Below are positions 45,864-56,962 of a stretch of DNA of 64,000 nucleotides, piece by piece (position 1 is the stretch's first letter; each line of letters starts with the position of its first letter). The DNA is taken from assembly GCA_012845835.1 (NCBI GenBank), contig JABAKD010000023.1, positions 5,438,137 to 5,502,136 on the forward strand, given 5' to 3'. Position numbers and translations under genes: made by a program. This DNA is from Undaria pinnatifida. Taxonomy: Eukaryota > Sar > Phaeophyceae > Laminariales > Alariaceae. A model generated the notes under the pieces. It had not been told where the DNA came from and did no database searches. It was given only the letters and a program-made list of their open reading frames with translations.

Positions 45864-46128
45864 ACGCGTGCTACGATGGAGGTAGCACTTTTTGGCTGAT
45901 TTTTTGTTTCTGAATGACGGGGCTCACCTCAACCCAAATTCGTCGGAAAATGGTCCTTTTTTTAGCATGATTCTCGTCGTGTACCTAGGCCATGGGATTT
46001 TTTTTCCGATCTTCGTAGCAGTTTTTTTTTTGTCTCCAAATCAGTTTTTCGGGAGAGGTCTTAAGCTCCCGACAACTCGAGAAAACACCTCAGAAGAACC
46101 GTGGTGCGCCTCAGTCGTAGCACGCGTC
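45864..46128 (+). mobile_element. Family A element
   Basis: It runs TACGCGTGCTACGATGGAGG to GTCGTAGCACGCGTC, with all core blocks present. The flanks ATAC/ATAT are close to a 4-bp duplication. Confidence 0.84.
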
Positions 46129-46191
46129 ATATTTGTTCTAGGACTACGGCATAGAAGTGCTAGCCGGGGGCCGTGCGAACGAATGCCTTCG

Positions 46192-46460
46192 AGGACTGAT
46201 TCTACGATAGCCCCCCCAAAAAACAGCGGTTTTCTTTAACGAACGTTCCATGGCTGCTCGACACAAGGAAGGATACACTAGGTAGGGGGAAAAAAAAAGT
46301 TATCCATGGATGTTCCCGTGTGCAGAAGTCTATCGATTGATGACGTCGGGGTGTTGAGGGCACGCCGCAGTTCAGAAGATACGACCGGGAGCTGTTTTTT
46401 TTGAAGCCTGCGGTTTTGTTGAAGAAAAGTTGGGGGGGCTACCGTAGAACGGCTCCGAGG
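46192..46460 (-). mobile_element. Family B element, reversed
   Basis: It runs AGGACTGATTCTACGATAGC to GGGCTACCGTAGAACGG, with CATGGCTGCTCGACACAAGG and GATTGATGACGTCGGGGTG inside. Confidence 0.82.
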
Positions 46461-46819
46461 CCATGTTTCGGGTGATGTTGACATTGAGCCCCTTCCTCGC
46501 GTTAGGAACTCAGGAAATTCTTGAAAAGTTTCCGCACCCCTACCGCCGGATGACCCTGTCACCAGCAGCTTCTACGACGAGGGAGAAGATCTGCCATTGC
46601 GGTCGAGTACGATGAGTCGTCGAGGAGAGCACCGCGTTCAGCATTACCAAGGCGGTGGTCATCAAGAGCATCCTTGCTTCATCGGCAGGGGCGCAGCACA
46701 TTCCTCCAGCACAGGAATAGGCCTGTCCTCGACGCGTTTCAGGGCGAGGAGTAGCAGTCGCGTGCGCTGGGCAAAGCAGAATCTAGCTGCACTCCGTAAT
46801 CTCGCCGCTGCGCGGACAT

Positions 46820-47037
46820 GCAATAAAGCAAACCAACATATATCTTGAGTCTTCTACTCCTCACCACGCCAGGCGCAGCAAAACGACCTCATCGAGACAG
46901 TCACGGAGTGGGGCGTTCGCGGACAGCGTGGAAGGCGCTCACCGAGGACAACGCCGGGAACATCCCCTTGTGTGTGCTTCATCGACCTGAAGAAAGCATG
47001 GGCCTCTCTCTGTCGACGGAGAGCTACTACTGCAGTA
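46820..47037 (+). mobile_element. Possible LINE RT fragment
   Basis: In the frame covering 46967-47000 the translation reads CFIDLKKA, matching the conserved RT strand (C-F-x-D-L-x-K-A) that carries the first catalytic Asp in LINEs. Only about ten residues fit, and the frame then degenerates. A family A element starts directly after it (47038). Confidence 0.38.
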
Positions 47038-47587
47038 GACGCAGTGCTACGATAGAGGTGCCACTTTTTGGATTATTTTTATTTTCTGGATAACGGGGCT
47101 CCTTAACCCAAAATCGTCGGGAAAAAAAAGGCAACTTTTTTTTTTTCATCTCTCATGGTTCTCGTTGTATACCTAGTCTAGGCCATGGGATTTTTCTTTC
47201 GGCGGATTAATTTCCACGATCAGCCCGCCCCCCCCAAAAATGAAACCGCCGGGCGATTTTCTTTAACGAACGTTTCATAGCTGGTCTCGACGCGAGGAAG
47301 GGTGCTATGAGAAAAGCATCCTCAAACAGGTTCACGTTTGCAAAGGTCTATCGAACGATGACGTCGGGGCGGCAAGGGGCACCGTATTTCCGGATATGAT
47401 ACCGTCGGGAGCTGGTCTAAAAACCGGCGATTTCGTTCAAGAAAAGCTGGGGCGGCTACCTACCGTAGAACGACTCGGCAACATAATTATGGTTCTCCAA
47501 ATCAGTATTTGGGAGAGGTCTTGAGTATCCTAAATTGAGGGGTAGTATTAAGAAAAAACGTGGTGCACCTCTATCGTAGCAGTCGTC
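47038..47587 (+). mobile_element. Family A element split by a family B element
   Basis: The left half (47038-~47214, to GGCCATGGGATTTTTC) and right half (~47490-47587, GGGAGAGGTCTTGAG to ATCGTAGCAGTCGTC) belong to one family A copy. The intervening ~265 bp is a complete family B element. Confidence 0.82.
47215..47485 (-). mobile_element. Family B element nested in family A
   Basis: It runs CAGCCCGCCCCCCCC to GGCTACCTACCGTAGAACGA. The inner blocks ACGATGACGTCGGGGCGGC and GATACCGTCGGGAGCTGG are typical. It interrupts the family A copy at 47038-47587. Confidence 0.8.
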
Positions 47588-48174
47588 TGTACTAGGAGCG
47601 CACTAAGGAACAGCCGCGCAAGGGGACCTTCAATGGAGCTTTGGCTACGGGACCGCCGCGCTAGGGGAACGGCAACAACGCAGTTTTGGGCGCCGAGGCC
47701 GACAAGCTCGCGGACAGCAAAAAAAGCGAGATATCACCCGGAATGTTTTCGGGTCGATAACCCCATGCAAATATTTACCAAAATATGCACATCTCGAGGA
47801 CAACTACACGAAAACATGAATATGTTTACAAAGCCACTAGGCATGTATGCGAATGCACACATATCAAGACTACATGCGTACTAAATATTCAAACTCGATT
47901 CAGATACGAATACAACCGCACGCGCAAAAGCAAGCCTATTATACACTTCTGCTGCAAAACACACAAATTTGTACAGGCAGGGCGAAACTCTACGAACAAA
48001 AAGCAGTTACATACCAAGTAATACGAAGGCATGCATATCGCGAGGTTGTTTGTACGAAAATATTGTAGGTGACTTTTCGGTTTGGCGGAAATGAACTGGA
48101 GCTACGGCATGGATGGCCAGGAAGATAATGAGGTGGTATCAGCTGGCTGTTAGTGTTTACTAATCTGGCAGATT

Positions 48175-48320
48175 TTGATTTTAGGTGGGGCGTTTGAACA
48201 AGAGGGATCGGGGGGGGGGCGGGGGGCGGGGGGCGGGCGGGACAAATCAATATGTTTGTGTGGAAACTATAAGTCCTTGGAGGGGACAAATCTGAAGGTT
48301 TTAGCAAGAATACATCGGGA
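48175..48320 (-). repeat. Family C fragment, diverged
   Basis: Reading the minus strand, TTCAGATTTGTCCCCTCC, a C-tract and a TATAGTTTCCACACA motif match the internal units of family C. The ends are not preserved. Confidence 0.5.
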
Positions 48321-48484
48321 CCTTTAGACTACATCACCTGCCTGGCACTGTTTATTATTCTAGCAGATTTGATGTTATTGTCAAGATACGGCCTCGAAAG
48401 GCCTGTAATTATCCGAATTTGAGGTCATTTGGATGTGTTTCGTATGATAAGGTTGGCGTTTTATATTCGGGAAAGTTGGGAAAT

Positions 48485-48510
48485 AGATCGGAGGCACGTG
48501 CCTCCGATCT
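48485..48510. other. Perfect 26-bp palindrome
   Basis: The arms are AGATCGGAGGCAC and its exact complement with no spacer. A second hairpin (8-bp arms GGGGGCAC, TCT loop) lies at 48613-48631. Confidence 0.95.
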
Positions 48511-48903
48511 CAGAAGCTATCCGGGGCTCAGGTGGAATCGAATAATGCTACGTCTCTACGAAGGAAAAGAAAGCGAGTGTCTCCGAGAACCTGCTCAACT
48601 GGCAGACCTGCAGGGGGCACTCTGTGCCCCCACCCAAAACTTACACATTACGAATAGCTTCACAATTTGTTACTGTAGTGTACATGGACCGCAAGATAGA
48701 ATATTTCAATCGATAGGTACAACCATGTAATTGCCATGATCTTACCGTGCCCGTGTGGGGCTCTGACATCGCTAATCATAAGAGGTACATATTGCAAAAT
48801 ACAACAGGCGAGGTGATGTGATCATCATGCAATGTCGCCACCAATGAGCAAGAGGGGTCGAGAAATGCCAATCGTCAGTGTTTTGAAAGGAACGCTGTTA
48901 TAT

Positions 48904-49215
48904 CCGGTCGCCCCGGTGGCGTGTCAGCTAATCATCGAGCCTGGTACGTTTTCAGTTTCGTGAGTGCGAATCCCCCCGAGTGCATACTCGTAAAAATTCG
49001 TGGGGGCTTTTTCTCGTGCACAAATTGACGTGCGGAAAGCGTGAGAGCGTGAGTTAGCAACAACACTCACTCGATGAAAAATCGACGAGCGGTGGGATTA
49101 CTGAACCTTATGCGCGATAAAATTTGGGAGCAAGAACCGGGGGAGAGAAAGGACGACACCTGTGACCACGGCTTGTCCAGAAGCTGGAATGTAGATGTGT
49201 GTGTGAAAATGTATA
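48904..49215 (+). mobile_element. SINE, full-length
   Basis: It has the GGTCGCCCCGGTGGCG head, GTGAGTGCGAATCCCCC (weak B box), the central GCGGAAAGCGTGAGAGCGTG block, and CCACGGCTTGTCCAGAAGC at the 3' end. Confidence 0.85.
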
Positions 49216-49254
49216 GACTATACATGAAAAAATATGTGTGATTTTTTGTTTTGC

Positions 49255-49613
49255 AAAGGACTGGGTGGCAAGAGGCACCGTATTTTAGGAGATAGTATCA
49301 CAGTACTGTATCATACCTGGTCTAGTATCATAGTATCAAAGTATCAAATCGACGAGCAGTGGGATTGCTGACCTCTATGCGCGACAAAAATTGAAGGCAA
49401 GAACCGGGGGGGGAAGAAGGAACGACACCCGCGACCACCGCTTGTTGTCCAGAAGCTGGATGGAAAAGTAGATGTATGCGAGAAAAAAAAAGTATCATAG
49501 TTTCATAGTGTCATAGTATCATGTAGTACCATAGAAGCTGGTTTCTAAGCCGGCGATTTCGTCCGAGAAAAGTTGAGGGGGGGGGGCTACCGTACAACGA
49601 CTCTTCAAATCAT
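49255..49613 (-). mobile_element. Family B element, partial, with SINE insert
   Basis: GCAAAGGACTGGGTGGCAAG and GAGGCACCGTATTTT precede an AGTATCAT array. After the truncated SINE it resumes AGAAGCTGGTTTCTAAGCCG and ends GGGCTACCGTACAACGACTC. Confidence 0.72.
49347..49489 (+). mobile_element. 5'-truncated SINE inside a family B element
   Basis: It starts at AATCGACGAGCAGTGGGATT and ends at an A-run. On both sides are AGTATCAT-type microsatellite units (49321-49346 and 49490-49520), so it sits within that array, which itself lies in a family B copy. Confidence 0.78.
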
Positions 49614-49854
49614 TTTCTTTTGCTCATCCCTTCTTCTATTGCATTCGCACTTTATTTTCTTCTTTTCCATCCCCAGACAGACATGACTCAGATCCGGGGT
49701 ATGTAAGCCGGCTCTCCTCCTCCCTCCCGGCGACGGATTGATTCTACCATATATATATGGACCCCCCCCCCCCAAAAAAAAAAACAGCGATTTCTTTCGG
49801 CGACGGATTGATTCCACCAGAGTTCCCCCCCACCAAAAACCCAGCTATTTCTTT

Positions 49855-49947
49855 AACCCAGTTGCAACTGGAAACCCTTTTTTGGGGACAAAATTACTTG
49901 CATTTAGTATAGGGAGGGGTTCGGGGGTTCTAAACAAAGGGGTTAAC
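49855..49947 (+). mobile_element. Family D mini-element
   Basis: It is ~90 bp between TTAACCCAG and GGGGTTAAC, with GCAACTGGAAACCC, GGGACAAAATTACTTG and GGGAGGGGTTCGGGGG inside. Two more copies are in this window. Confidence 0.7.
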
Positions 49948-50162
49948 GGGCGTTGCATGGCAGCTGGGCACGATGAAGGATGCTATGATAATATAATACC
50001 AGGTACTATCTTAATACAGACTATCTTCACGTATTCTCTTGTTTGCAAAGGACTCGTATTATCTCGAACGATGAATTCGGGGTGGCAAAAAGGGGCAGCG
50101 TAGGGGGCCCTGTATTTTCGGGAGATACGGTCTGGAGCTGGGGTTTCAAACCGGCGATGACG

Positions 50163-50256
50163 TCAACCCCTTTACAACTGGAAACCCGTTTTTAGGGACA
50201 AAATTACTTGGATTTAGTATAGGGAGGGGTTCGGGGGCTCTCAAGCGGTTGAAAAG
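50163..50256 (+). mobile_element. Family D mini-element
   Basis: It carries CAACCCCTTTACAACTGG, GGGACAAAATTACTTGG and GGGGTTCGGGGGCTCTC. The right end is less clear than in the first copy. Confidence 0.68.
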
Positions 50257-51099
50257 TTGGGGGGGCTAGACACCGTAGAACGACTCCACGGTACGTTCCT
50301 CGGTTTTTTTCTCGGGAAGATTCTAGCTGCGAGCTGGGACAGTCAAGTAACGGCCAGAGACGACACGGAACATGGAAACGTGGTGAGTGAAACTATATAA
50401 TAATTTCTTGTACCCATCAATCGAAATTACTAGAATTTCCGGCTTTGTAGTAAGATATGCCGCCCCCCTCCCGCCGTTTTCTTTCCCCACCTCTCCGACT
50501 CTTCCCTCATATCTCCGACTGACTGCTGTACGAGTATGACCGGTGCCCTTATCAATAGCCCTTTGCTCCTTTTTTTTTCCTTCGCCTCCCTCTCTCTTGT
50601 TCGTACTCCGATATCTGCGGTCACATCCTAGCCCCACCCCTTACCTTTTATTTACGTGCCTGCGCTTACATCCCAGCGCGAATTCACCGTTGATTTTGTG
50701 CTTCCTCGTTGACATGGTGCGAATTATTTTATCGTGTGTTTGCTGCTGTGCTGTTGCCGCCGCTGGGTCGATGGTGCTGCATCTCTCGCTGCCAATTCCT
50801 GCCCAGTATGCACTTGCAGATGTGCAATGCCATGATGCTGCTGAACTGCTGTGATACCCACAAACTGAGTTTCTCCCTATTATTGGGACCACCCCCACCC
50901 CGTTTTACGATTTGTTGGCTCTCCGTTCCGCCAAACACACTCCTCCAGACTGCAACCAAAGCTGCAACACAGAGTTATATTCCTCTAACTACAACACTCT
51001 CATCTTTACTTATTATTCCAGCTTATTTATTCTGACTTATTTCTTACTAAATAATACTCCGGAGTATCATTTTTACCGTTTTGGGTTGAAACATTCTCA

Positions 51100-51415
51100 T
51101 GTGCTGGCTAGCAAGTGTACTCGTTCATGTCTGTCCCCAGCCCTCTGTCCTCCCAGCGTGTTTATTGCGGTTGGCATCTTGCATGGCCAAAAGAGACTAC
51201 AAACAATCACCTTGCTGTATTTGCATTGTGTATATCTCTGTCTCGTCTAGTTTGTGACCACGGAGCTCGCCTCTCCTCTGAGGAGAGGCGCCGGCACGGA
51301 CACAGCGTGCGCTGGATGAAGATGGGTGGAGCGATCGCGATAACACTGCTTGTGAATGACGCACAGCAGCAAGCAGTAGTACAAGACACCAAACAAACAA
51401 ACACAGCGGTATAAT
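51100..51415 (-). repeat. Dispersed repeat containing a core-block fragment
   Basis: It shows partial similarity to 56200-56440 (TTGCAT, CACCTTGCTG, ATCTCTGTCT in the same order) and includes part of the shared core in reverse (GGCACGGACACAG). A perfect 11-bp-arm palindrome sits inside (51268-51290). Confidence 0.45.
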
Positions 51416-51434
51416 ATATACAAAAACGAGAGTT

Positions 51435-52088
51435 GACGCGTGCTACGGTATGGAGGTATTAAGGTATACCGTTTTTTGGCTGAAATGTTTTCTGAATGAC
51501 GGGGCTTCCTTAACCCAAAACCGTCGGAAATGCCGCGTGCTACGGTATAGATGCATTAAGGTATGCCGTTTTTTGGCTGAAATGGTTTTCTGAATGACGG
51601 GGCTTCCTTAACCCAAAACCGTCGGAAATGCCGCGTGCTACGGTATAGAGGTATTATTAAGGTATACCGTTTTTTGGCGGAAATGGATTCTGAATGACGG
51701 GGCTCCTCAACCCAAAACCGTCGGACATAATCGGTCATTTTTTTTTTTTTGGCATGATTCTCGTCGTCGTGCGTATCTATATATTAATACGTAGGGTCCA
51801 CGAGATTTTTCATCCATCCGCGGTTACAAGCAGTTTTGTTTTCCTTCACAAATGTTTTTTTGTTTCGGGTTAAGAAGGACGTTATAACATGTCTTAACCC
51901 CTTTATTTAGAGCCCCCAAATCCCTCCCGAAACTAACTTCAAGTAATTTTTGTCCCCAAAACGAGTTTCCAGTTGTAAACTTGTCCCCAAAACGGGTTTC
52001 CAGTTGTGTAAACGGGTTAAGCTCTCACAAAGCGAGGAACCTCAGAAAAAAGTAAGTCAGGTGAACCTCTATCATCGTAGAGCACGAC
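51435..52088 (+). mobile_element. Family A element with a three-unit ~97-bp array and a D insertion, TSD AGTT
   Basis: The flanks are AGTT (51431-51434 and 52089-52092). The left-end module repeats at 51438, 51535 and 51633 (spacing 97, 98). A family D element interrupts the right half (51891-52020). The right end is ATCGTAGAGCACGAC. Confidence 0.86.
51891..52020 (-). mobile_element. Family D mini-element inside family A
   Basis: It runs TTAACCCCTTTATTTAGAGC to AAACGGGTTAA. The inner CAAAACGNGTTTCCAGTTG block is duplicated (51957-52013), making it longer than other copies. Confidence 0.72.
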
Positions 52089-52189
52089 AGTTATAGTCTC
52101 GTCTCCGCGCACGGATTGGTCAACACAGCCGACGCTAGCATTAGTATGGCAGGGGTATAATCGTGTAAGGACAACACGACCCCAAAGTC

Positions 52190-52594
52190 TTGGGGAAGCT
52201 GAGATGGAGAGGTAAGACACAGCCTGAGTGTGACCCTAGGTAGGCAAACGGGTTCGTTTAGCGGGTGAGCCTTTCTCTAACGGCAGGTGGAGACCCACCG
52301 TCGAAGGAGTCAAAAATGAACAGGCGCAGGCAAATCCCGCACTACCCAGGGTAAAGACAGAGCAAAAAGAGCTGTCGATTCCTGGGTGGCTATCTCACCT
52401 TCTTGGTTGAACCGTACAGGGATCAGCCAAAGAAGGCCGGCAAGTTCATAGTGTTGACTAAACCGGAGGGGCGAGGTTGACACAAAGTCTGCGTTCTGCA
52501 GATGGACGAAAACTGGTACACAAACAAAAGTGTATGGAGCTTAAGCTTTTTTTACCCGGATCCCCAGGAGGATTAAAAAAAAAAAAAAAAAAAG
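52190..52594 (+). mobile_element. Family E retroelement-like repeat with A-tail, copy 1
   Basis: It shares CACTACCC, CTGGGTGGCTATCTC, GAGCTTAAGCTTTTTTT and GGAGGATTAAAAAA with 53985-54412. It ends in an 18-A run (52577-52594). The A-tail and common 3' end suggest a short retroposon; no A/B boxes were identified. Confidence 0.55.
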
Positions 52595-53130
52595 TCAACA
52601 TCGCCCTGTTGACCTGGGAGCACAACAAGTTACACTCTGGAGCTCCTGGGGGAGCCGCCGACCTATATCCTTATGACCGGTATCCGCGGTGGCGTATGTA
52701 TGAGGTTATCCTCGAGCCTGGTATTATAGACTCGGTCAGTTTCGTGAGTTCGAATCCCCCCGAGTGCAATCTCGTATAAATTCGTTGGGGCTTCTTTCTT
52801 GTGTGCACAAAATTGCCTTGCGGAAAGCGCGAGAGCGTGAGTGAGTTAGCAACATTCGATGAGAAATAGATGAGCAGTGGGATTGCTGAACCCTACGATG
52901 CGCGATGAAAATTGAAGGCAAGCACCGGGGGGGAAAAGGGACGACACCTGTGACCACGGCTTGTCCAAAAGCTGGAAAAAAAAAAGATGTGTGTGAAAAA
53001 AAGAAGAAAAGAAATCCTTGATGATGAGGACACACACAGTAAATACGCGCGATCGAAGTGTCGTGTGCACACAGCTTTCGAAGATGAATTGCGACGAAAT
53101 AAATCTTCAATCCCACACACAGGTGGAGTG
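52595..53130 (+). repeat. Family C end, split by a SINE
   Basis: The left part (52595-52676) ends GCCGACCTATATCCTTATGA. The right part (53014-53130) resumes CCTTGATGATGAGGACACA and continues through ACGCGCGATCGAAGTGTCG. The SINE lies between them. Confidence 0.82.
52677..53013 (+). mobile_element. SINE inserted in a family C element, with target duplication
   Basis: The SINE interrupts family C between ATCCTTATGA (52667-52676) and ATCCTTGATGA (53014-53024). Uninterrupted copies read ATCCTTAATGAGGACAC there. This gives an empty-site comparison and a 10-11-bp imperfect duplication, strong evidence for insertion by target-primed retrotransposition. Confidence 0.88.
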
Positions 53131-53594
53131 TATTTTCTTTTTACAAATATGGATGACGCATTTATGCTATATACGTACATGGTATATATGTATGTGTGAA
53201 ATCCGGGAGCCGTTGTAATCTGTATTGTCTGTACTGATGAAATTAACGTACAACGTGTACCTTCTCCCAAGGGAGTGTTCCAGCCTGGATCTCCAGCAGT
53301 AGTTCTACTTCTGCCGGGTCCTGTGTTGCTATCGCATCAGTTGTGTAATAAAAGATCGGGCACCGGCGCCAGTACCAAAATGTTGCGCGCGCGTATCGTA
53401 CACCTCCTTGCATGGCAGTGCCAGCACCCTCCCTAGGCCTACGCAACCGGAGGCTGCCTCGTGTTGCCGATGGTCTACTGCTGCTACTGTAATAATGGAC
53501 ATTTTTTTTGTTTTCGACGTTTGTTGTCCCTTTCTGTGTAAGATATAGAAATAATAGTATTAATAGTGGGTTTAACCAATACATTATAATCTAT

Positions 53595-53928
53595 CGGTCG
53601 CCCCGGTGGCGTATCAGGTTATCCTCGAGCCCGTGGTATAGGTCATTTTCGTGAGTTCGAGCCCCGCCGAGTGCATACTCGTATAAATTCGGTGGGACTT
53701 TTTCTTGACAAGTGCACAAATGGACTTGCGGAAAGCGCGAGAGCGTGAGTTAGCAACTCGATGAAAAATCGACGAGCAGTGGGATTGCTGAACCCTACGT
53801 ATGCGCGATAACAGGTTGAAGGCAAGAACCGGGGGCAAGTAGGGACGACACCTGTGACCAAGGCTTGTCCAGAAGCTGGAAAGTAGATGCGTGAGAAATA
53901 AAAACAAGAACAAAAAGTCAGTTGTTTC
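53595..53928 (+). mobile_element. SINE, full-length
   Basis: It has the head GGTCGCCCCGGTGGCGTATC, a B-box-like GAGTTCGAGCCC, the 3' block CTTGTCCAGAAGCTGG and an A-rich tail with AAC/AAG interruptions. It lies 0.6 kb after the previous SINE in the same orientation. Confidence 0.85.
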
Positions 53929-53984
53929 CATCGATCGACATCCACCACGTTCATACGCGTTGTCTCCGCGCCGAAAATATTGTT

Positions 53985-54412
53985 CATTCCGAGGACCAAC
54001 GCCCGAATGGGTAGGGTGGACCGTAACTGGACCAAGCCCGGCGGAAGGCCATCTCCCATGGCCAGGGGTTTTGTTAGTGGGTGAGCTTGCGCAAGTCCCA
54101 CACTACCCGGAAAGATGACATTCTGGGTGGCTATCTCCACCGAAACTGACCCTCAGGGGACAGGCCGGGTCGACATACACACGCACCCGTATACAACGGC
54201 AGCTTGCGCTGCCGGGGTTGTACCGAAGACCACTGATAGGGACAGCTTACGCTATACCTACAATGGGACCCGAAGGGTGCGCCAGCTAGCGTTGGGCTGC
54301 GAAAGCAACTGAGTTAAATCGACACACGACGCGTATGAAAATACGTGGAAGTGTGGTGAGCTAAAGCTTTATTTTTCCCCATCCGCCGGAGGATAAAAAA
54401 ATAAATAAAAAC
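53985..54412 (+). mobile_element. Family E retroelement-like repeat, copy 2
   Basis: It shows the same 3' order as copy 1: CCCACACTACCCGGAAAG, TTCTGGGTGGCTATCTC, GGTGAGCTAAAGCTTTATTT, CCGGAGGATAAAAAAATAAA. The middle differs. Confidence 0.55.
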
Positions 54413-54864
54413 AAATTGTTCATTCCATAAGCAAGCGCTGTGGCCCGGGACCGACCACAGCCGTGGCACAGAAAGATAAGACATATAAGAATTACAGGTA
54501 AAACGTTTCGCATCCCGAAACGTTTTTAACTGGTGGCCCTTGCAGTAGAGAGTTACAGGTTAGTTGTTCTAGAAAAATGTATTATAGGTGAGACTCCGCA
54601 ACACCCCCGAGCGACGTTCTATCCGAAAGATATTGTTGTTGTGACTTGCTCGGTGCCGACTAGGCTTGGCGATGACGAAAGAGAGGCTCTGCTCCGGCAG
54701 TAATACGACGGAACGCGTGTTGCATTTTCTGCTCCCACCTTAGAAATGGTGACCCGCCTTGCCATGGCGGCAGCGTCCCCCGCCGTGCTCACCGAGGTGT
54801 TTTTCCTGCTTTATATCAATCACCGTCGCGCGTAACATCCGAAACTAGTTAAATTATACATATA

Positions 54865-55665
54865 TGCACCACACGTATAACAAACCCCTCACCTAAAGCC
54901 CTTCCCCCCCCCCACCCCTCCCCACCCCCCCACCCCCGCCCCAACCCCCCACCCTCCCCACCCAACCCATCCCAACCCCACCCCCTCGAACACTCCACCC
55001 TCTCTTTACTCACTGATTGTACGACTTACCCCAGGATATACACGATAAACTGATGTATTATTTCCAAAAATGTCACATTTATCCCCTCGAAATAATGTAT
55101 AGTTTCCAGGCACATATCGAGCTGCCCCCCCCCCCCCCCCCCCGCCCCAACCCCCCCCCCCCCCCCCCCCCCCCCCCCGCCCCCAATAATATACTGGTGC
55201 CAAAACCGTCAGATTTATCCCCTCGAAAGGATTTATAGCTTACATGCACAAATTGCCCCTTCCCCCCCCCCCCCCCCCCTCGCCCCCCTCCAAACCCGCT
55301 CGCTTTTGATCAAAACCAGGCCCCCCCTTTTCCTTCACAGCTGTCAGATTTTGTCCCCCTCAGAAACGGGTTTTATAGTTTCCGCGCACAGACTGACTAA
55401 AATCATCCTGTTGACCCTGATAGCTACACTGTAGCTGTAAGGGGAGTCGCCGACCTATATCCTTAATGAGGACACACAACCCGTAATGCGCGCGATCGGA
55501 GTATCACACACAGCTTGCAAAGATGAGTTTCGACGAAATCTTCGATCTCACAGCTGGAGTGTATTTTAATTTTTATAATATATGCACAGCTTGCAAAGAT
55601 GAGTTTCGACGAAATCTTCGATCTCACAGCTAGCTGGAGTGTATTTTAATTTTTATAATATATTT
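54865..55665 (+). repeat. Family C element
   Basis: It matches 10900-11690: ACCACACGTATAACAAACCC, C-tracts (54906-54960, 55124-55190, 55259-55280), two internal TTTATCCCCTCGAAA units, and GGGGAGTCGCCGACCTATAT. The terminal ~70 bp (CTTGCAAAGATGAGTTTCGA to AGCTGGAGTGTATTTTAATT) is tandemly duplicated at 55515-55575 and 55585-55655. Confidence 0.82.
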
Positions 55666-56199
55666 TTTCATGTGTCTTTTTCAAGAAAGCGGTTGCGTTG
55701 ACATATGTATAGACCATGTATGCTACCTGGTGCGATGTAGAGGAAAGGAGCATCATCACTAAAAGGAACATCCACTTCAGGCGAGGGCATGCTTTCGTGA
55801 GCACCACTAACACGAGTATCAGACCTGGACGCGACATCTATTTACAGGACCACAACATCTTCGACGACATATGGAAAATACAGGACGTGTAATCGTGCAC
55901 ACTATATAGTCTACTATAAATAAAGGACGTATAATCGTGCACACTATAGTCTACTATTATACTTGTCCAATATGAAAAGAATATAATAAGGCAGATATAT
56001 TATAAAAAATATTATAAAAATTAAAATACATATATATATATGTCAAAATTGTGATAAACCACACTACCAACATGTTTATAATACGCGGAGTAGTTCGTAC
56101 ATACCGTCTGCATGATGATCGCCTCCCAACCTGTGCCGAGCGAGGTGACATGTGCCGAACCAAGTAGGGACGAAATTGAGCGTGGACACATCAAGCGTT

Positions 56200-56800
56200 C
56201 AGCCCGCGTACTGACTGGCGCTTGTCCCTCTCGTGTTCATTGGCGGTGGCATTGCATGACCACACCACCTTGCTTGCTGTACTTGCCATGTGCATCTCTG
56301 TCTTGAATAATTGGTTACGTCAGAGTCCCACATCGACAGGTTATTTATTGTGCTGGATGTAAATGGGTGAAATACCATTTTTCCAACGTCAAGATGACGC
56401 CACCACCTGTTAAACGACAGCTATAACATCTGGCACGAATTTTTAGTCGAAATGGTGTTTGTTGTAGCAACATAAATATTTCGCAAGGGCTTTGTGTGTG
56501 TGTGTGTGTTCTTCACATTAAACCGTTCTTCTACTCGTCGACATCCAGCACACCCAGTGTCCGTACTGATTCTTCACCCTAGAAAGATCAGCTCTGTGGT
56601 CACAAGCTACGACACAGAGACTTTCCACACAAGTGACTATCAACTAGTGTCGTCATGAATGGTTGTACATGTCGAATGTTCCACTTGGAATGTTCCGATC
56701 CTTCGGCCAACTACCCGATCCATGTATCATGACGCCCCGCGAAGCTGTAACACACTTCGCTGTTGTTGTTGTTCTCACATTAACTCGCATAATCACTACC
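56200..56800 (+). repeat. Dispersed repeat with a short GTT seed
   Basis: It contains the region related to 51100-51415, a core-block fragment (56545-56625: CACCCAGTGTCCGTACTG, TGTGGTCACA) and (GTT)4 followed by CTCACATTAACTCGCATAAT at 56762-56790. The last matches the end of the long (GTT)n tract at 1728-1760. Confidence 0.55.
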
Positions 56801-56962
56801 AGGTATTGTATACCAGAGGAGTTTGTTCTCAATTGTTTTTCCAAGAGGTGGCCTGCTGCCATTCACACGTTTATCACACAAACAAAAAACTAGGTTTCGT
56901 TGTGGGAATATGCGGTAGGTGCCTAACACGCAGGTGTCTAAAACGCCAAGGTCCCCAACAAT

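Larger units (their letters stand above)
49731..50290 (-). mobile_element. Family B element enlarged by two D insertions
   Basis: It starts near GATTGATTCTACCAT with a partly duplicated first block, ends GACACCGTAGAACGACTCC, and is about twice the usual length because D elements lie at 49855-49947 and 50163-50256. Confidence 0.75.
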
